From: Lactobacillus corticis
Lineage (GTDB): Bacteria > Bacillota > Bacilli > Lactobacillales > Lactobacillaceae
DNA: 64,000 nt
NCBI RefSeq assembly: GCF_018327645.1
Contig: NZ_BMAY01000003.1
Coordinates: forward strand, 63,514 to 127,513
Direction: 5' to 3'
Each line of letters begins with the position of its first letter. Positions within the stretch are counted from its first letter, which is position 1. Below, one piece after another: positions 8,351 through 15,798 of the stretch. Under the pieces are notes generated by a model. That model made no database searches. It saw only the letters and a list, made by a program, of their open reading frames with translations, and had not been told where the DNA came from. Made by a program: the position numbers and the translations under genes.

Positions 8351-10784
8351 GATCGAACATTTTGGCCAATTTGCTCAGGCTAGTTTTGACCTGACTGATC
8401 CTAAATTATCGGTCTTTTTAGGTGCCAATGAAGCAGGCAAGTCAACCCTGGCGGCGTTTATTAAACAGGTAATGTTTGGTTTTCATTTAAAAAATAGTGC
8501 TTCAAGCTTTTTTGAAAATTATGAACCGCTAGACCACGCTAGTCCCATGGGCGGCAGCTTGATTTTTGGCAGTGATCAAGGGGAATTCGAACTAACCCGT
8601 CTTTGGGGCAAGGGCGATCCTAAAGCCGGCATCTTAACTGTGCGCTTGAATGGCCAAGAAGTACCGGAAACGGTTTTCTTTGAAGAAATCAAGGGAATTG
8701 ACGGCGATTTCTATGCTGATAGCTACATGTTTAACCAAGACATGCTTGGTCAGGTGACTAATTTAAGTCAAAAAGCTTTGCTTGAACAAATTTACCATTT
8801 AGGAGCTGCTAATTCGGCCGAGCTCTTGGAATTGCGGGACGGGTTTGCTAAAGCTGCCGGCGATGCCTTTAAGAAAAATGGCCGCAAGCCGCCAATTAAC
8901 CAAATGATGGCCACAGCCGAAAATGATCGCGAAAAACTTGCTCAAAGCGAACAAGAATTTGTGGCTTATCAGGAAAAAGCAACCACTCAAGCTGAACTAA
9001 ACCAAAAGCTAGCTCAAGTGAAAGAGCAGCTAAATCAGGTTCAAACCGACCTCACTAAAAATCAAGCCTTGGCCAAGTCCGCTCAGCCCTACGCTCGTTT
9101 GCAAACTTTGAGTCAAGAAGTAAAACATTTGGATTTTGATCCTGCCAGCTATGAAAAAGCGCAGAATTTAATGCGGGAATATCGCAGCTTAATGGATCAA
9201 ATTAATGAGCTGGAAGGCAAGGTCAAACCGGTAAAAGAACTTGATGAGGCTAAGATTGAGCACGTTTTGCAAAAAAGACCAGAGCTTTTGCAATGGCAGG
9301 CCCAGCTGAAGACCGCTAAGCAAGAAGCAGTTCGGTTAGACCAAGAACGTTCGCAGCTGCTTAAGTTAAACCCAGATTTGGCTAAGTTAATCGAGCTTAA
9401 TGATGAAGAACTAACAAAGCTGCAGGCTGACTACCAAGAAGCCGCTAAGGCGGAACCCCAACCAGTGGAAGCGCAAAAAGGTTTGTATCTTGCTGCTCTC
9501 GTAATTTTGGTGGCTAGCGTTGCTTTAGGAATTGCGGTAAGTCCATACTTGTTTGCCGGGATTATTATCAGTGTCGGTTTAGGGATCTGGCAAAGCAAGC
9601 AAAACAAGCAAAATCAGCGGAAGTTTGACCAAGAACAGGCGACTTTGAAAGCAGCTCGGCAACAATTTACAGCCAATTATGGCTTTGCTGCGGAAAAGGC
9701 TGATTTGCCACATTTACTGGATCAATTACGCTTATGGCGCAAAAACGAATTGGCTAGCCAGCAAAATAAAGATACGCAAAAAGAACTATTGAACAATTTA
9801 TCTTTATTGGCTAGTGAGGTTGCCGTAATTACCGGTCACCAAGTGGCGATTGCCTTTGATGCGGTCTTATCAACTTTAAATAAGGTTGAGCATTTCTTAG
9901 AAGCTAATCGCAAGGAACAAAATGAACAGCAAAACCTGCATCAGCAAATTGATGCAGGTCGGGAACGCATTAAAACAATTCAGCTTGAGGAACAAACGTT
10001 GTTTGCTAAGGCGGGCGTCAAGAGCCTGGCCGAGTATCAAGAACTTTATCAAGAAACTTTGCGCCAGACTAAGCTGCAAACTGAAATCGATACCCTGCGG
10101 GAAAGCTTGCGTGACCAACTTGACGAGCTAAGCAAGATTAAACCGGAAGAATTGCCGCTTAAGATCGAGCAGCTTTCCAAAAAGCAGGCAGAATTAGTCA
10201 GTCAAGTTGAGCAATTAAGACAAGTTGTTGCTGAAAAGCAGGTAGAATTGCAGCAATTGGCTGATTCTAAGGCTGTTTTTGGGGCAAAACAAAACTTGGC
10301 TAACACGATCAGTGGTTTAGCTGATGCCAGTCGCCAATATTTGGCTGACCTGACTGCAGCTGCCTGGCTTGGCCGGTTTTTGGATATTGCTTCAAATGAA
10401 CGTTTTCCAAAAATGATCAAAAATGCCAAAATCTATCTCGCTAAGCTTACTGGCGGTAGATATACCGACCTTGTTTTAGAGCGCAAGCTGACGGTGGTTA
10501 GAAATGATGGTCAAAAGCTGGATGTTGAGTACTTGTCACGCGGAACTAGTGAACAACTGTACTTTGCCTTGAAATTGGCTTTTATTGACCAGCTAACTAG
10601 CGATATTAATCTGCCAATTTTGATCGATGATTCATTTGTTAATTTCGATCAGACGCGTACCAAATATATTAGTGACTTGCTGGTTGAACTATCGACCAGA
10701 CACCAGGTCATCATTTTTACCGCCCAACCTGCTTTGGCAGACCAGCTGCCAGCACCAATTATCAACTTAAATCAAGAGGCCTAG
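8331..10784 (+). CDS. yhaN: YhaN-type AAA/SMC-like ATPase, Rad50/SbcC analogue with a membrane hairpin
   Basis: The 817-aa protein carries a Walker A motif GANEAGKST (about 31-39) in an N-terminal ATPase half, long coiled coils (about 180-380 and 440-640), and a C-terminal ATPase half with ILIDDSFVNFDQ (Walker B/D-loop, about 765). Between the coils lies a hydrophobic hairpin (about 383-421) with two putative membrane passes, as in other YhaN proteins; its purpose is unknown. The frame opens at a TTG at 8325, but AAAGGGG at 8318-8323 favours the ATG at 8331. It overlaps yhaO and ends 1 bp before yhaM, so the three genes are one unit. Confidence 0.9.
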   Translation: MKLKQIKIEHFGQFAQASFDLTDPKLSVFLGANEAGKSTLAAFIKQVMFGFHLKNSASSFFENYEPLDHASPMGGSLIFGSDQGEFELTRLWGKGDPKAGILTVRLNGQEVPETVFFEEIKGIDGDFYADSYMFNQDMLGQVTNLSQKALLEQIYHLGAANSAELLELRDGFAKAAGDAFKKNGRKPPINQMMATAENDREKLAQSEQEFVAYQEKATTQAELNQKLAQVKEQLNQVQTDLTKNQALAKSAQPYARLQTLSQEVKHLDFDPASYEKAQNLMREYRSLMDQINELEGKVKPVKELDEAKIEHVLQKRPELLQWQAQLKTAKQEAVRLDQERSQLLKLNPDLAKLIELNDEELTKLQADYQEAAKAEPQPVEAQKGLYLAALVILVASVALGIAVSPYLFAGIIISVGLGIWQSKQNKQNQRKFDQEQATLKAARQQFTANYGFAAEKADLPHLLDQLRLWRKNELASQQNKDTQKELLNNLSLLASEVAVITGHQVAIAFDAVLSTLNKVEHFLEANRKEQNEQQNLHQQIDAGRERIKTIQLEEQTLFAKAGVKSLAEYQELYQETLRQTKLQTEIDTLRESLRDQLDELSKIKPEELPLKIEQLSKKQAELVSQVEQLRQVVAEKQVELQQLADSKAVFGAKQNLANTISGLADASRQYLADLTAAAWLGRFLDIASNERFPKMIKNAKIYLAKLTGGRYTDLVLERKLTVVRNDGQKLDVEYLSRGTSEQLYFALKLAFIDQLTSDINLPILIDDSFVNFDQTRTKYISDLLVELSTRHQVIIFTAQPALADQLPAPIINLNQEA

Positions 10785-10785
10785 C

Positions 10786-11763
10786 ATGCTAAAACATTTG
10801 TTTGACTATAACGAGAATGAAGAATTTGATCAGGTTTTGCAGATAAAATATTCACAATTGCGTCAGGGCAAACGGGGGCAATCCTATCTTGCCTTGCGGT
10901 TAGGAGATGCCTCAGGAGAAGTGCGCAGCAATTATTGGGATGCTAGTCCGCTCGATGCTGAACGCTTAAAAGCTGGAACCTTGGCACAAGTGAATGGCAA
11001 GCTGGAAGATTATCAAGGTCACTTGCAAATCAAGCTGTTTAGCATAAGGCCGATTAAACCAACGGAAGCGGGAGATTTAGCGGAATTTACTGCCGCTAGT
11101 CCCGTAACCCCGCAAGAAATGGAAGGCGAAATTCAGCGATTTGTCAAAAGAATTGATAATGTCGTTTGGCAACAAGTGGTAACTTTTTTATTAAAAAAGT
11201 GGCATGAGCGCTTTTACACCTATCCAGCTGGCAAGACAAATCATCATGCAATTAAAGGCGGCCTGGCTTTGCACACTTTGACGATGTTAAAGGATGCCCG
11301 AGCAATTGCGGGCAATTATCCGCAGGTTAATCGCAGCCTTTTGTATGCGGGCTGCATCCTGCACGATCTTGGCAAAGTCTTGGAATTATCTGGTCCAACG
11401 GTGACTTCTTATACTAGTGAAGGAAACTTAATTGGGCATTTAGTATTGATCGATGAACAGGTAATGCTAGCTGCCCAACAATTACAGTTGGATCTGACGA
11501 GTGAAGATCTATTATTGTTGCGACATCTAGTGCTAAGTCATCATGGTCAGTTGGAATATGGTTCGCCTAAGCAGCCAGCAATTCTGGAAGCTGAGCTGCT
11601 GCACCGAATTGATGATCTTGATGCTGCTGTATATGCAATTACCAAGAATTTACAGAATACTAAGCCGGGTCAATTTACCGAGCCTGTTAATAGTCAAAAT
11701 GGTCGCCGTTACTATCGGCCTATCAAGGACTTGCCATTAGATCAAAGCCCTAAATTAGGTTAA
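10786..11763 (+). CDS. yhaM: 3'-5' exoribonuclease YhaM (OB fold plus HD domain)
   Basis: The 325-aa protein has an N-terminal OB-fold nucleic acid binding domain (about 15-90) and an HD phosphohydrolase domain with LHTLTML (His near 163) and CILHDLGK (about 190-197), followed by LSHHGQLEYGSP. This is the layout of YhaM/Cbf1, a 3'-5' exonuclease acting on RNA and DNA in Firmicutes. AAGAGG precedes the ATG, and the yhaN stop lies 1 bp before it. No signal peptide or membrane segment is present. Confidence 0.93.
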   Translation: MLKHLFDYNENEEFDQVLQIKYSQLRQGKRGQSYLALRLGDASGEVRSNYWDASPLDAERLKAGTLAQVNGKLEDYQGHLQIKLFSIRPIKPTEAGDLAEFTAASPVTPQEMEGEIQRFVKRIDNVVWQQVVTFLLKKWHERFYTYPAGKTNHHAIKGGLALHTLTMLKDARAIAGNYPQVNRSLLYAGCILHDLGKVLELSGPTVTSYTSEGNLIGHLVLIDEQVMLAAQQLQLDLTSEDLLLLRHLVLSHHGQLEYGSPKQPAILEAELLHRIDDLDAAVYAITKNLQNTKPGQFTEPVNSQNGRRYYRPIKDLPLDQSPKLG

Positions 11764-11765
11764 GA

Positions 11766-11794
11766 TTGTGATTTGTAATAAAATGGCGTACAAT
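11766..11794 (+). promoter_or_regulatory. Promoter directly downstream of yhaM
   Basis: TTGTGA (11766-11771) and TACAAT (11789-11794) are separated by exactly 17 bp. Transcription would start near 11801 and meet the strong terminator at 11820-11863, giving an RNA of about 60 nt. No gene follows before that terminator. Confidence 0.45.
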
Positions 11795-11819
11795 ATGGCT
11801 GGAGTAAGAAGCAAATAAG

Positions 11820-11863
11820 ACTGTTATGTTTCGCTTGAGAAAGCGAAACATGACAGTTTTTTT
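11820..11863 (+). terminator. Strong intrinsic terminator after yhaM
   Basis: A 17-bp stem (11820-11836 with 11841-11857, one G-U pair, 4-nt GAGA loop) is followed by a run of seven T. It ends the yhaO-yhaN-yhaM transcript and any short RNA from the promoter at 11766. Confidence 0.92.
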
Positions 11864-11872
11864 ATTTTGCGC

Positions 11873-11906
11873 CATAAAAAAAGTACTGCAGGAGATCTGC
11901 AGTACT
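11873..11906 (-). terminator. Minus-strand terminator with no gene in front of it
   Basis: A 10-bp stem, AGTACTGCAG and CTGCAGTACT (11882-11906, 5-nt loop), is preceded by a run of A that becomes a T run on the minus strand. It would end a leftward transcript arriving from 11.9-12.3 kb, where no intact gene is found. Confidence 0.65.
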
Positions 11907-12282
11907 AGTTATTCCTATTTTTTGGGATTAGTTATTGAATAGGAAGGTCACTTACTTGAAAGTATGTTTTTTCACGTAAGGATTGAAAATTTTATGCTTT
12001 AACCAAAGAGGCCGGCAAAAGCGCCAGCCCCTTTGTAATGTAAAGAATAAGAGCCAACGAGGCCCAGAACTATATTATCAAGAAACTAATTGATGTGCAA
12101 TGAACGAGCGGTAAAAAAATGTTTGACTAAGCAGAATTAAAGGGCATTTTTAAATAAAAACATCTAAGGCGTTATTTAAAGATTACCGAAAACGTGCACG
12201 TTATATAGTGTACTAATAAACTTAATCATTATTGTTTAGTGTTCGATTACAAAATGTTCTTTAATAAAAAGATTTGGCCTTT
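11907..12282. other. Gene-less spacer, possible minus-strand gene remnant
   Basis: No credible coding sequence is present. On the minus strand 12085-12001 reads as an open stretch ending GAGAFAGLFG-stop, but with no start codon and an in-frame stop upstream. The tail is Gly/Ala-rich. Together with the orphan minus-strand terminator at 11873-11906 it looks like a decayed small gene; I cannot name it. Confidence 0.3.
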
Positions 12283-12328
12283 TTGACTTTTGCTAAAACA
12301 AAACTATAATAATGTTTGTTGACAAACA
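12283..12328 (+). promoter_or_regulatory. marR promoter and overlapping palindromic operator
   Basis: TTGACT (12283-12288), a 16-bp spacer and TATAAT (12305-12310) form a near-consensus promoter. Immediately downstream, TGTTTGT-TG-ACAAACA (12313-12328) is a perfect 7-bp inverted repeat covering the expected transcription start. This is the classic position for a MarR-family repressor, so autoregulation of the operon is inferred. Confidence 0.75.
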
Positions 12329-12346
12329 AAATAGAAAGAAGGAAAT

Positions 12347-12769
12347 ATGGAAGCTATCAAAAAATTGGCACGCAAAGCTGCTTTTGCGACCGACGAAGGA
12401 TTTATTGCGGTAGGCAAACAAATCGGGCTGTCAGTGTCGCAAATGATTATGTTAGATTGTCTGCATGATCATGGTGGACAAACGACCCAACGCCAAATTG
12501 AGGCGGATTTAGGGATTAAACGCTCAACCACTTCAATTTTAGTCAGCAAGATGATTGACCAGGGACTAGTGCAGCAAATAACCAGTCCTAACGATAAACG
12601 CATGAAAATACTAACTATGACCGACAAGGGCAAAAAATTAGCTGAGCCGATCGCGCAATTTATCAAGCAAGATGAAGCGCAGCTAGAGGCAAAATTTTCA
12701 AGCGCTGAATTGACTGCAACTAGAAAAGTTTTATCATATATTATTTCGCGAGGCGAATTTAATGACTAA
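12347..12769 (+). CDS. MarR-family transcriptional regulator
   Basis: The 140-aa protein has the winged helix-turn-helix of the MarR family. QRQIEADLGIKRSTTSILVSKM (about 47-68) is the recognition region and NDKRMKILTMTDKG (about 83-96) the wing. AGAAGGAAAT precedes the ATG. It overlaps the transporter gene by 8 bp and follows a promoter with a perfect inverted repeat. The usual role is ligand-relieved repression of the adjacent efflux pump. The ligand is unknown. Confidence 0.92.
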   Translation: MEAIKKLARKAAFATDEGFIAVGKQIGLSVSQMIMLDCLHDHGGQTTQRQIEADLGIKRSTTSILVSKMIDQGLVQQITSPNDKRMKILTMTDKGKKLAEPIAQFIKQDEAQLEAKFSSAELTATRKVLSYIISRGEFND

Positions 12770-14165
12770 TGAGAAAGTTCCCAAGAAAGTTCTAGCCGCT
12801 GTAGTTGCTACCGGTTTAATGTCATTTAGCGGCGTAATTGTGGAAACGGCAATCAATATTGCTTTTCCAACCCTGATGCAAGAGTTTAAGGTTAATACCA
12901 GTACTGTTCAATGGATGACGTCCAGCTATCTGTTAATTATTGCGGTAATTGTTCCATTTTCGGCTAGCCTAAAGCGAAGTTTTTCTACGCGCCGGCTTTT
13001 TCTTACGGCCATTTCCTGCTTTATTATTGGTGTAGTGCTTGATGCCCTAGCTCCTAATTTCAGTTTGCTCTTATTGGGGCGCATGATCCAAGGAATAGGT
13101 ACCGGGATTGCCTTACCGTTAATGTTTAACATTATTATGGAACAAGTTCCCAAGTCAAAAGTTGGAACCATGATGGGGATCGCCAATCTAATCACTGGGG
13201 TGGCGCCAGCAATTGGCCCCACCTTTGGCGGTCTGATAATTAGTTATTTGAATTGGCGCTGGATCTTTTATATTTTGTTGCCGATTTTAGTTGGATCATT
13301 GCTTTTGGGGCTATGGGGAATTACTCAGGCAGGTCGGCTCCAGGCCTTTGAACTTGATCCGCTCAGTGCCATTAGCCTAGCCCTAACTTTTATGGCCCTG
13401 GTTTGGGGCTTTAGCAATCTAGCTAGCGGCCAGCTGGTTTCTTTGAATGTGTTGGGAAGCATTTTATTTGGCCTGCTTAGCGGCACGATTTTTGTCAAAC
13501 GTTCTTTGCAGATGGAAGACCCGCTAATTAACGTACGTTTGTTTAAAAATAAAAGTTTTTCTGCCTTATGTATAGCCTTCTTCGGTATTCAGATGACTAG
13601 TCTCAGTTTAGGCTTTCTGTTGCCGAATTATGCTCAATTAGTAAACGGTTCAAGTGCCTTGACGGCTGGTTTATTGGTTTTGCCGGCGGGAGTTTTGGGA
13701 AGCATCATGGCCCCGTTAGGTGGCAATTTATATGATCGTTATGGCGCGAGAATTCCCATCATGGTAGGGATCAGTTCAATGGTTTTGGGAGTAGTTTTAT
13801 TTAATATTTTGATTGCTGACCTTGAAAATTGGGAACTACTAGTGATTTACTTGTTTTATATGGGAGGAATGGGGCTGGATTTGGCCAATTTGATGGCGAA
13901 TGCCCAGGCGCTGCTCCCACAAGCTCAAAGTGCTCAAGGAAACGCAATTTTAAATACAATCCAGCAATTTGCCGGTTCTGTGGGGACCTCAACGGCATCT
14001 GCGATTGTGGGTTTGAGTCAGCAACAGTTTGGCAATAAAGGGGCTCACAGCACCACAATTGGCAGCCAGCATGCATTTTATTTGCTCTTGGTGGTAATGT
14101 TAATCGTATGGGTGCTCTTAGCAAAATTTGCTGGTAGGACGAGGAAAAACAATGAAGCCATATAA
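12762..14165 (+). CDS. MFS multidrug efflux transporter, DHA2 (EmrB/QacA) type
   Basis: The 467-aa integral membrane protein has about 14 hydrophobic segments and begins with a helix of the form ETAINIAFPTLMQEF, typical of the DHA2 proton-antiporter family. QWMTSSYLL and GRMIQGIGTGIALPL (motif A/C region) follow. GAGGCG lies just upstream of the ATG. Overlap with marR on one side (8 bp) and with the kinase gene on the other (14 bp) indicates a tightly coupled operon. It is likely to export a drug or toxic metabolite; the substrate cannot be read from sequence. Confidence 0.9.
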   Translation: MTNEKVPKKVLAAVVATGLMSFSGVIVETAINIAFPTLMQEFKVNTSTVQWMTSSYLLIIAVIVPFSASLKRSFSTRRLFLTAISCFIIGVVLDALAPNFSLLLLGRMIQGIGTGIALPLMFNIIMEQVPKSKVGTMMGIANLITGVAPAIGPTFGGLIISYLNWRWIFYILLPILVGSLLLGLWGITQAGRLQAFELDPLSAISLALTFMALVWGFSNLASGQLVSLNVLGSILFGLLSGTIFVKRSLQMEDPLINVRLFKNKSFSALCIAFFGIQMTSLSLGFLLPNYAQLVNGSSALTAGLLVLPAGVLGSIMAPLGGNLYDRYGARIPIMVGISSMVLGVVLFNILIADLENWELLVIYLFYMGGMGLDLANLMANAQALLPQAQSAQGNAILNTIQQFAGSVGTSTASAIVGLSQQQFGNKGAHSTTIGSQHAFYLLLVVMLIVWVLLAKFAGRTRKNNEAI

Positions 14166-14529
14166 AAATCCCAATTTACGCTCCGCCTTCAAGGTCGCAT
14201 GGACCGGAATTTGGGGCGCAATCAGGCAGGAGCGCAATTTTCGCATCCATTTGTCAGCTGCTTTGCTAGTCCTAGTTGCAGGTTGGCTGCTAAAAATTAC
14301 CGCTCAAGACTGGCTGTGGCTGATCTTAGCCATTTTTAGTGTCTTAATTATGGAACTGGTAAATACGGCAATTGAGACCGTGGTAGATCTAGTAGTAGGG
14401 GATAAGTATGATCTTCAGGCCAAAAAAGCTAAAGATATTGCTGCTGGAGCCGTTACGCTAACTGCTTTAGCCAGCGCAATTATTGGGTTGATTATCTTTT
14501 GGCCATATCTGGAAAATTTTTTGCACTAA
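14152..14529 (+). CDS. dgkA: Undecaprenol kinase / diacylglycerol kinase family (DgkA)
   Basis: The 125-aa membrane protein has three hydrophobic helices and the family signatures ERNFRIH, ELVNTAIETVVDLV (about 67-80) and AKDIAAGAV (about 91-99). In Gram-positives this family phosphorylates undecaprenol, feeding the carrier lipid used in wall synthesis. The open frame runs from 14128, but GACGAGGA at 14139-14144 selects the ATG at 14152, inside the end of the MFS gene. A second dgkA copy near era/ybeY is usual in lactobacilli, so this one may be an extra copy. Coupling with an efflux pump suggests a stress role tied to the envelope (inference). Confidence 0.88.
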   Translation: MKPYKNPNLRSAFKVAWTGIWGAIRQERNFRIHLSAALLVLVAGWLLKITAQDWLWLILAIFSVLIMELVNTAIETVVDLVVGDKYDLQAKKAKDIAAGAVTLTALASAIIGLIIFWPYLENFLH

Positions 14530-14555
14530 AAAAGACCCCATCATTTGATGGGATC
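14527..14555 (-). terminator. Terminator-like hairpin oriented to the minus strand
   Basis: CCCATCA-TT-TGATGGG (14537-14552) has a run of A on its left side and no T run on its right, so it reads as an intrinsic terminator for leftward transcription. The only plus-strand gene before it is dgkA. No annotated minus-strand gene lies upstream of it. Confidence 0.6.
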
Positions 14556-15166
14556 AAGAGTAGATCTTGCCTTTGCCATGATTTGCTGCAGAATCGAAGT
14601 TTTCTGCTCGCTAGGGAATATGGAGAATTTCGGTTGTGCTAGTGTAGTTGCGTGAATAGAAATTCTAGAGGTAGTTGTATCATGGTGAATTAAAGGGGTA
14701 ACCATGAGTATTGTTATAATTTGGAAAAAAGGTGCGTTGGTGACACCTCAGGGTAAGCGCTTGGGGATTGTGCTATTTCCTTTGGATTAATAGGAGTTTT
14801 TGGTTAGGAGTTTATATGTTCAACCTATTTCTTAACCTCAATGGCATCAACAAGATCAACCAAGCGCGGCCGAGGCAGCACGTGTTTACTGCTTTTACTG
14901 ATGAAAAATGAAATAGTGTTAAATAGAATGCACCCTCACTTGGGTTTGATTAGACCACGTGTTATTCCTCTCCGCACTTTTAGTATAGCATCAAGCATGT
15001 CTGGAACATAATAAAATGCTCAATGAAAGGGCAATATAATAGTTAATAATCGTTTAGTTATGATCGTAACAAGCAATTATTTTATTAGGTGTCTGCTTCT
15101 GCATAGTAATTTATAATTAAATACTTATCAATTATAAAAGAATCGTTATTTTAAAAAAGGCCGCTT
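14556..15166. other. Non-coding accessory stretch with two micro-ORFs
   Basis: No conventional gene is present. Two plus-strand micro-ORFs have good ribosome binding sites: 14704-14790 (28 aa, AAAGGGG 6 nt before the ATG; product starts MSIVIIWKKG) and 14816-14911 (31 aa, TTAGGAG 5 nt before the ATG; product starts MFNLFLNLNG). Neither is a family I recognise, and the TATAAT at 14714 lies inside the first one. On the minus strand TATACT at 14987-14982 could start a transcript of about 440 nt running to the hairpin at 14527-14555, antisense to both micro-ORFs. Coding status is unproven. Confidence 0.3.
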
Positions 15167-15195
15167 TTGCACTTGGCTAATTTTTTTGCTATACT
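15167..15195 (+). promoter_or_regulatory. Strong promoter of the 15.2-kb small RNA
   Basis: TTGCAC (15167-15172) and TATACT (15190-15195) with a 17-bp, T-rich spacer form a near-consensus vegetative promoter. The predicted start is near 15202. Confidence 0.8.
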
Positions 15196-15201
15196 CGTAA
15201 A

Positions 15202-15358
15202 TGCTCACTCTAAGAATGAAAATGATTTATTTTTTCGTAACTACGGCTAGTAATTTAAGCTTACTAGTTGTAAAATAAATCTATCTCAGCATAAGGTACA
15301 GTGTGTTGCTGTGCCGAATTAATCGATCAGTCAAATTTGACTGGTCGATTTTTAATTT
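15202..15358 (+). ncRNA. Predicted structured small RNA of about 157 nt, family unknown
   Basis: The unit runs from the promoter at 15167-15195 to an intrinsic terminator (stem 15321-15335 with 15336-15350, then a T-rich tail). Between them are two further hairpins: a 12-bp stem at 15242-15253/15261-15272 with a 7-nt loop, and a 7-bp stem at 15295-15301/15309-15315 with a 7-nt loop. The only open frame (25 codons from 15201) has no ribosome binding site and no leader, so a non-coding transcript is more likely. The next gene starts at 15438 after its own TATAAT (15395-15400), so a terminated leader is possible but a free RNA fits better. It does not look like 6S, tmRNA, RNase P or SRP RNA. Confidence 0.6.
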
Positions 15359-15359
15359 T
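15321..15359 (+). terminator. Terminator of the small RNA
   Basis: A near-perfect inverted repeat of 15 bp, with one G-U pair and a tight central loop, is followed by a T-rich tract at 15349-15360. Confidence 0.85.
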
Positions 15360-15437
15360 TTCCAAAGAGCCTAGGAAACCAGAAAGATAGCAGGTATAAT
15401 TAAGCAAACTATGTTACCTATATGAAGGAGGACGCTT

Positions 15438-15749
15438 ATGTTAGTTGTCACGACTAATAATATTCCAGGAAAAGAATTTGAAGTTTTAGGTGAGGTTTTT
15501 GGAGTAACTACCCAATCTCGGAACGTTGCCAGTGATATGCTTTCAGGTTTAAAAAGCATCGTTGGTGGCGAAATAAAAGCCTACACTAAAATGCTGCAAA
15601 CTTCTAGAAAAGAAGCAATTGACCGGATGATTAAAGAAGCTGAAGCCAAGGGAGCTGATGCAATCGTAATGATGCGCTTTGACTCGGGTTCGATTGCTGA
15701 CGATATGCAATCAGTGGTTGCCTATGGGACAGCAGTTAAATATCTTTAA
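15438..15749 (+). CDS. YbjQ/UPF0145 family protein
   Basis: The 103-aa protein matches the YbjQ (UPF0145, once called heavy-metal-binding domain) family: [20 protein letters not shown] at the start, then a [18 protein letters not shown] helix and [11 protein letters not shown] strand. Family members form pentameric rings; their function is not established. GAAGGAGGA lies 7 nt before the ATG, and a TATAAT is at 15395-15400. It is monocistronic, closed by a bidirectional terminator shared with prsA. Confidence 0.88.
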   Translation: MLVVTTNNIPGKEFEVLGEVFGVTTQSRNVASDMLSGLKSIVGGEIKAYTKMLQTSRKEAIDRMIKEAEAKGADAIVMMRFDSGSIADDMQSVVAYGTAVKYL

Positions 15750-15761
15750 AATTTAAGCAAC

Positions 15762-15791
15762 AAAAAAAGTCGGTTTGAACCGACTTTTTTT
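15762..15791. terminator. Bidirectional terminator between the ybjQ-like gene and prsA
   Basis: AAAAAAAGTCGGTT paired with AACCGACTTTTTTT gives T runs on both strands, serving the two convergent genes. Confidence 0.92.
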
Positions 15792-15798
15792 GTTAGGA

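Noticed and set aside
15201-15278. 25-codon open frame at the start of the small RNA
   Set aside because: It would be leaderless, has no ribosome binding site and overlaps the first hairpin.
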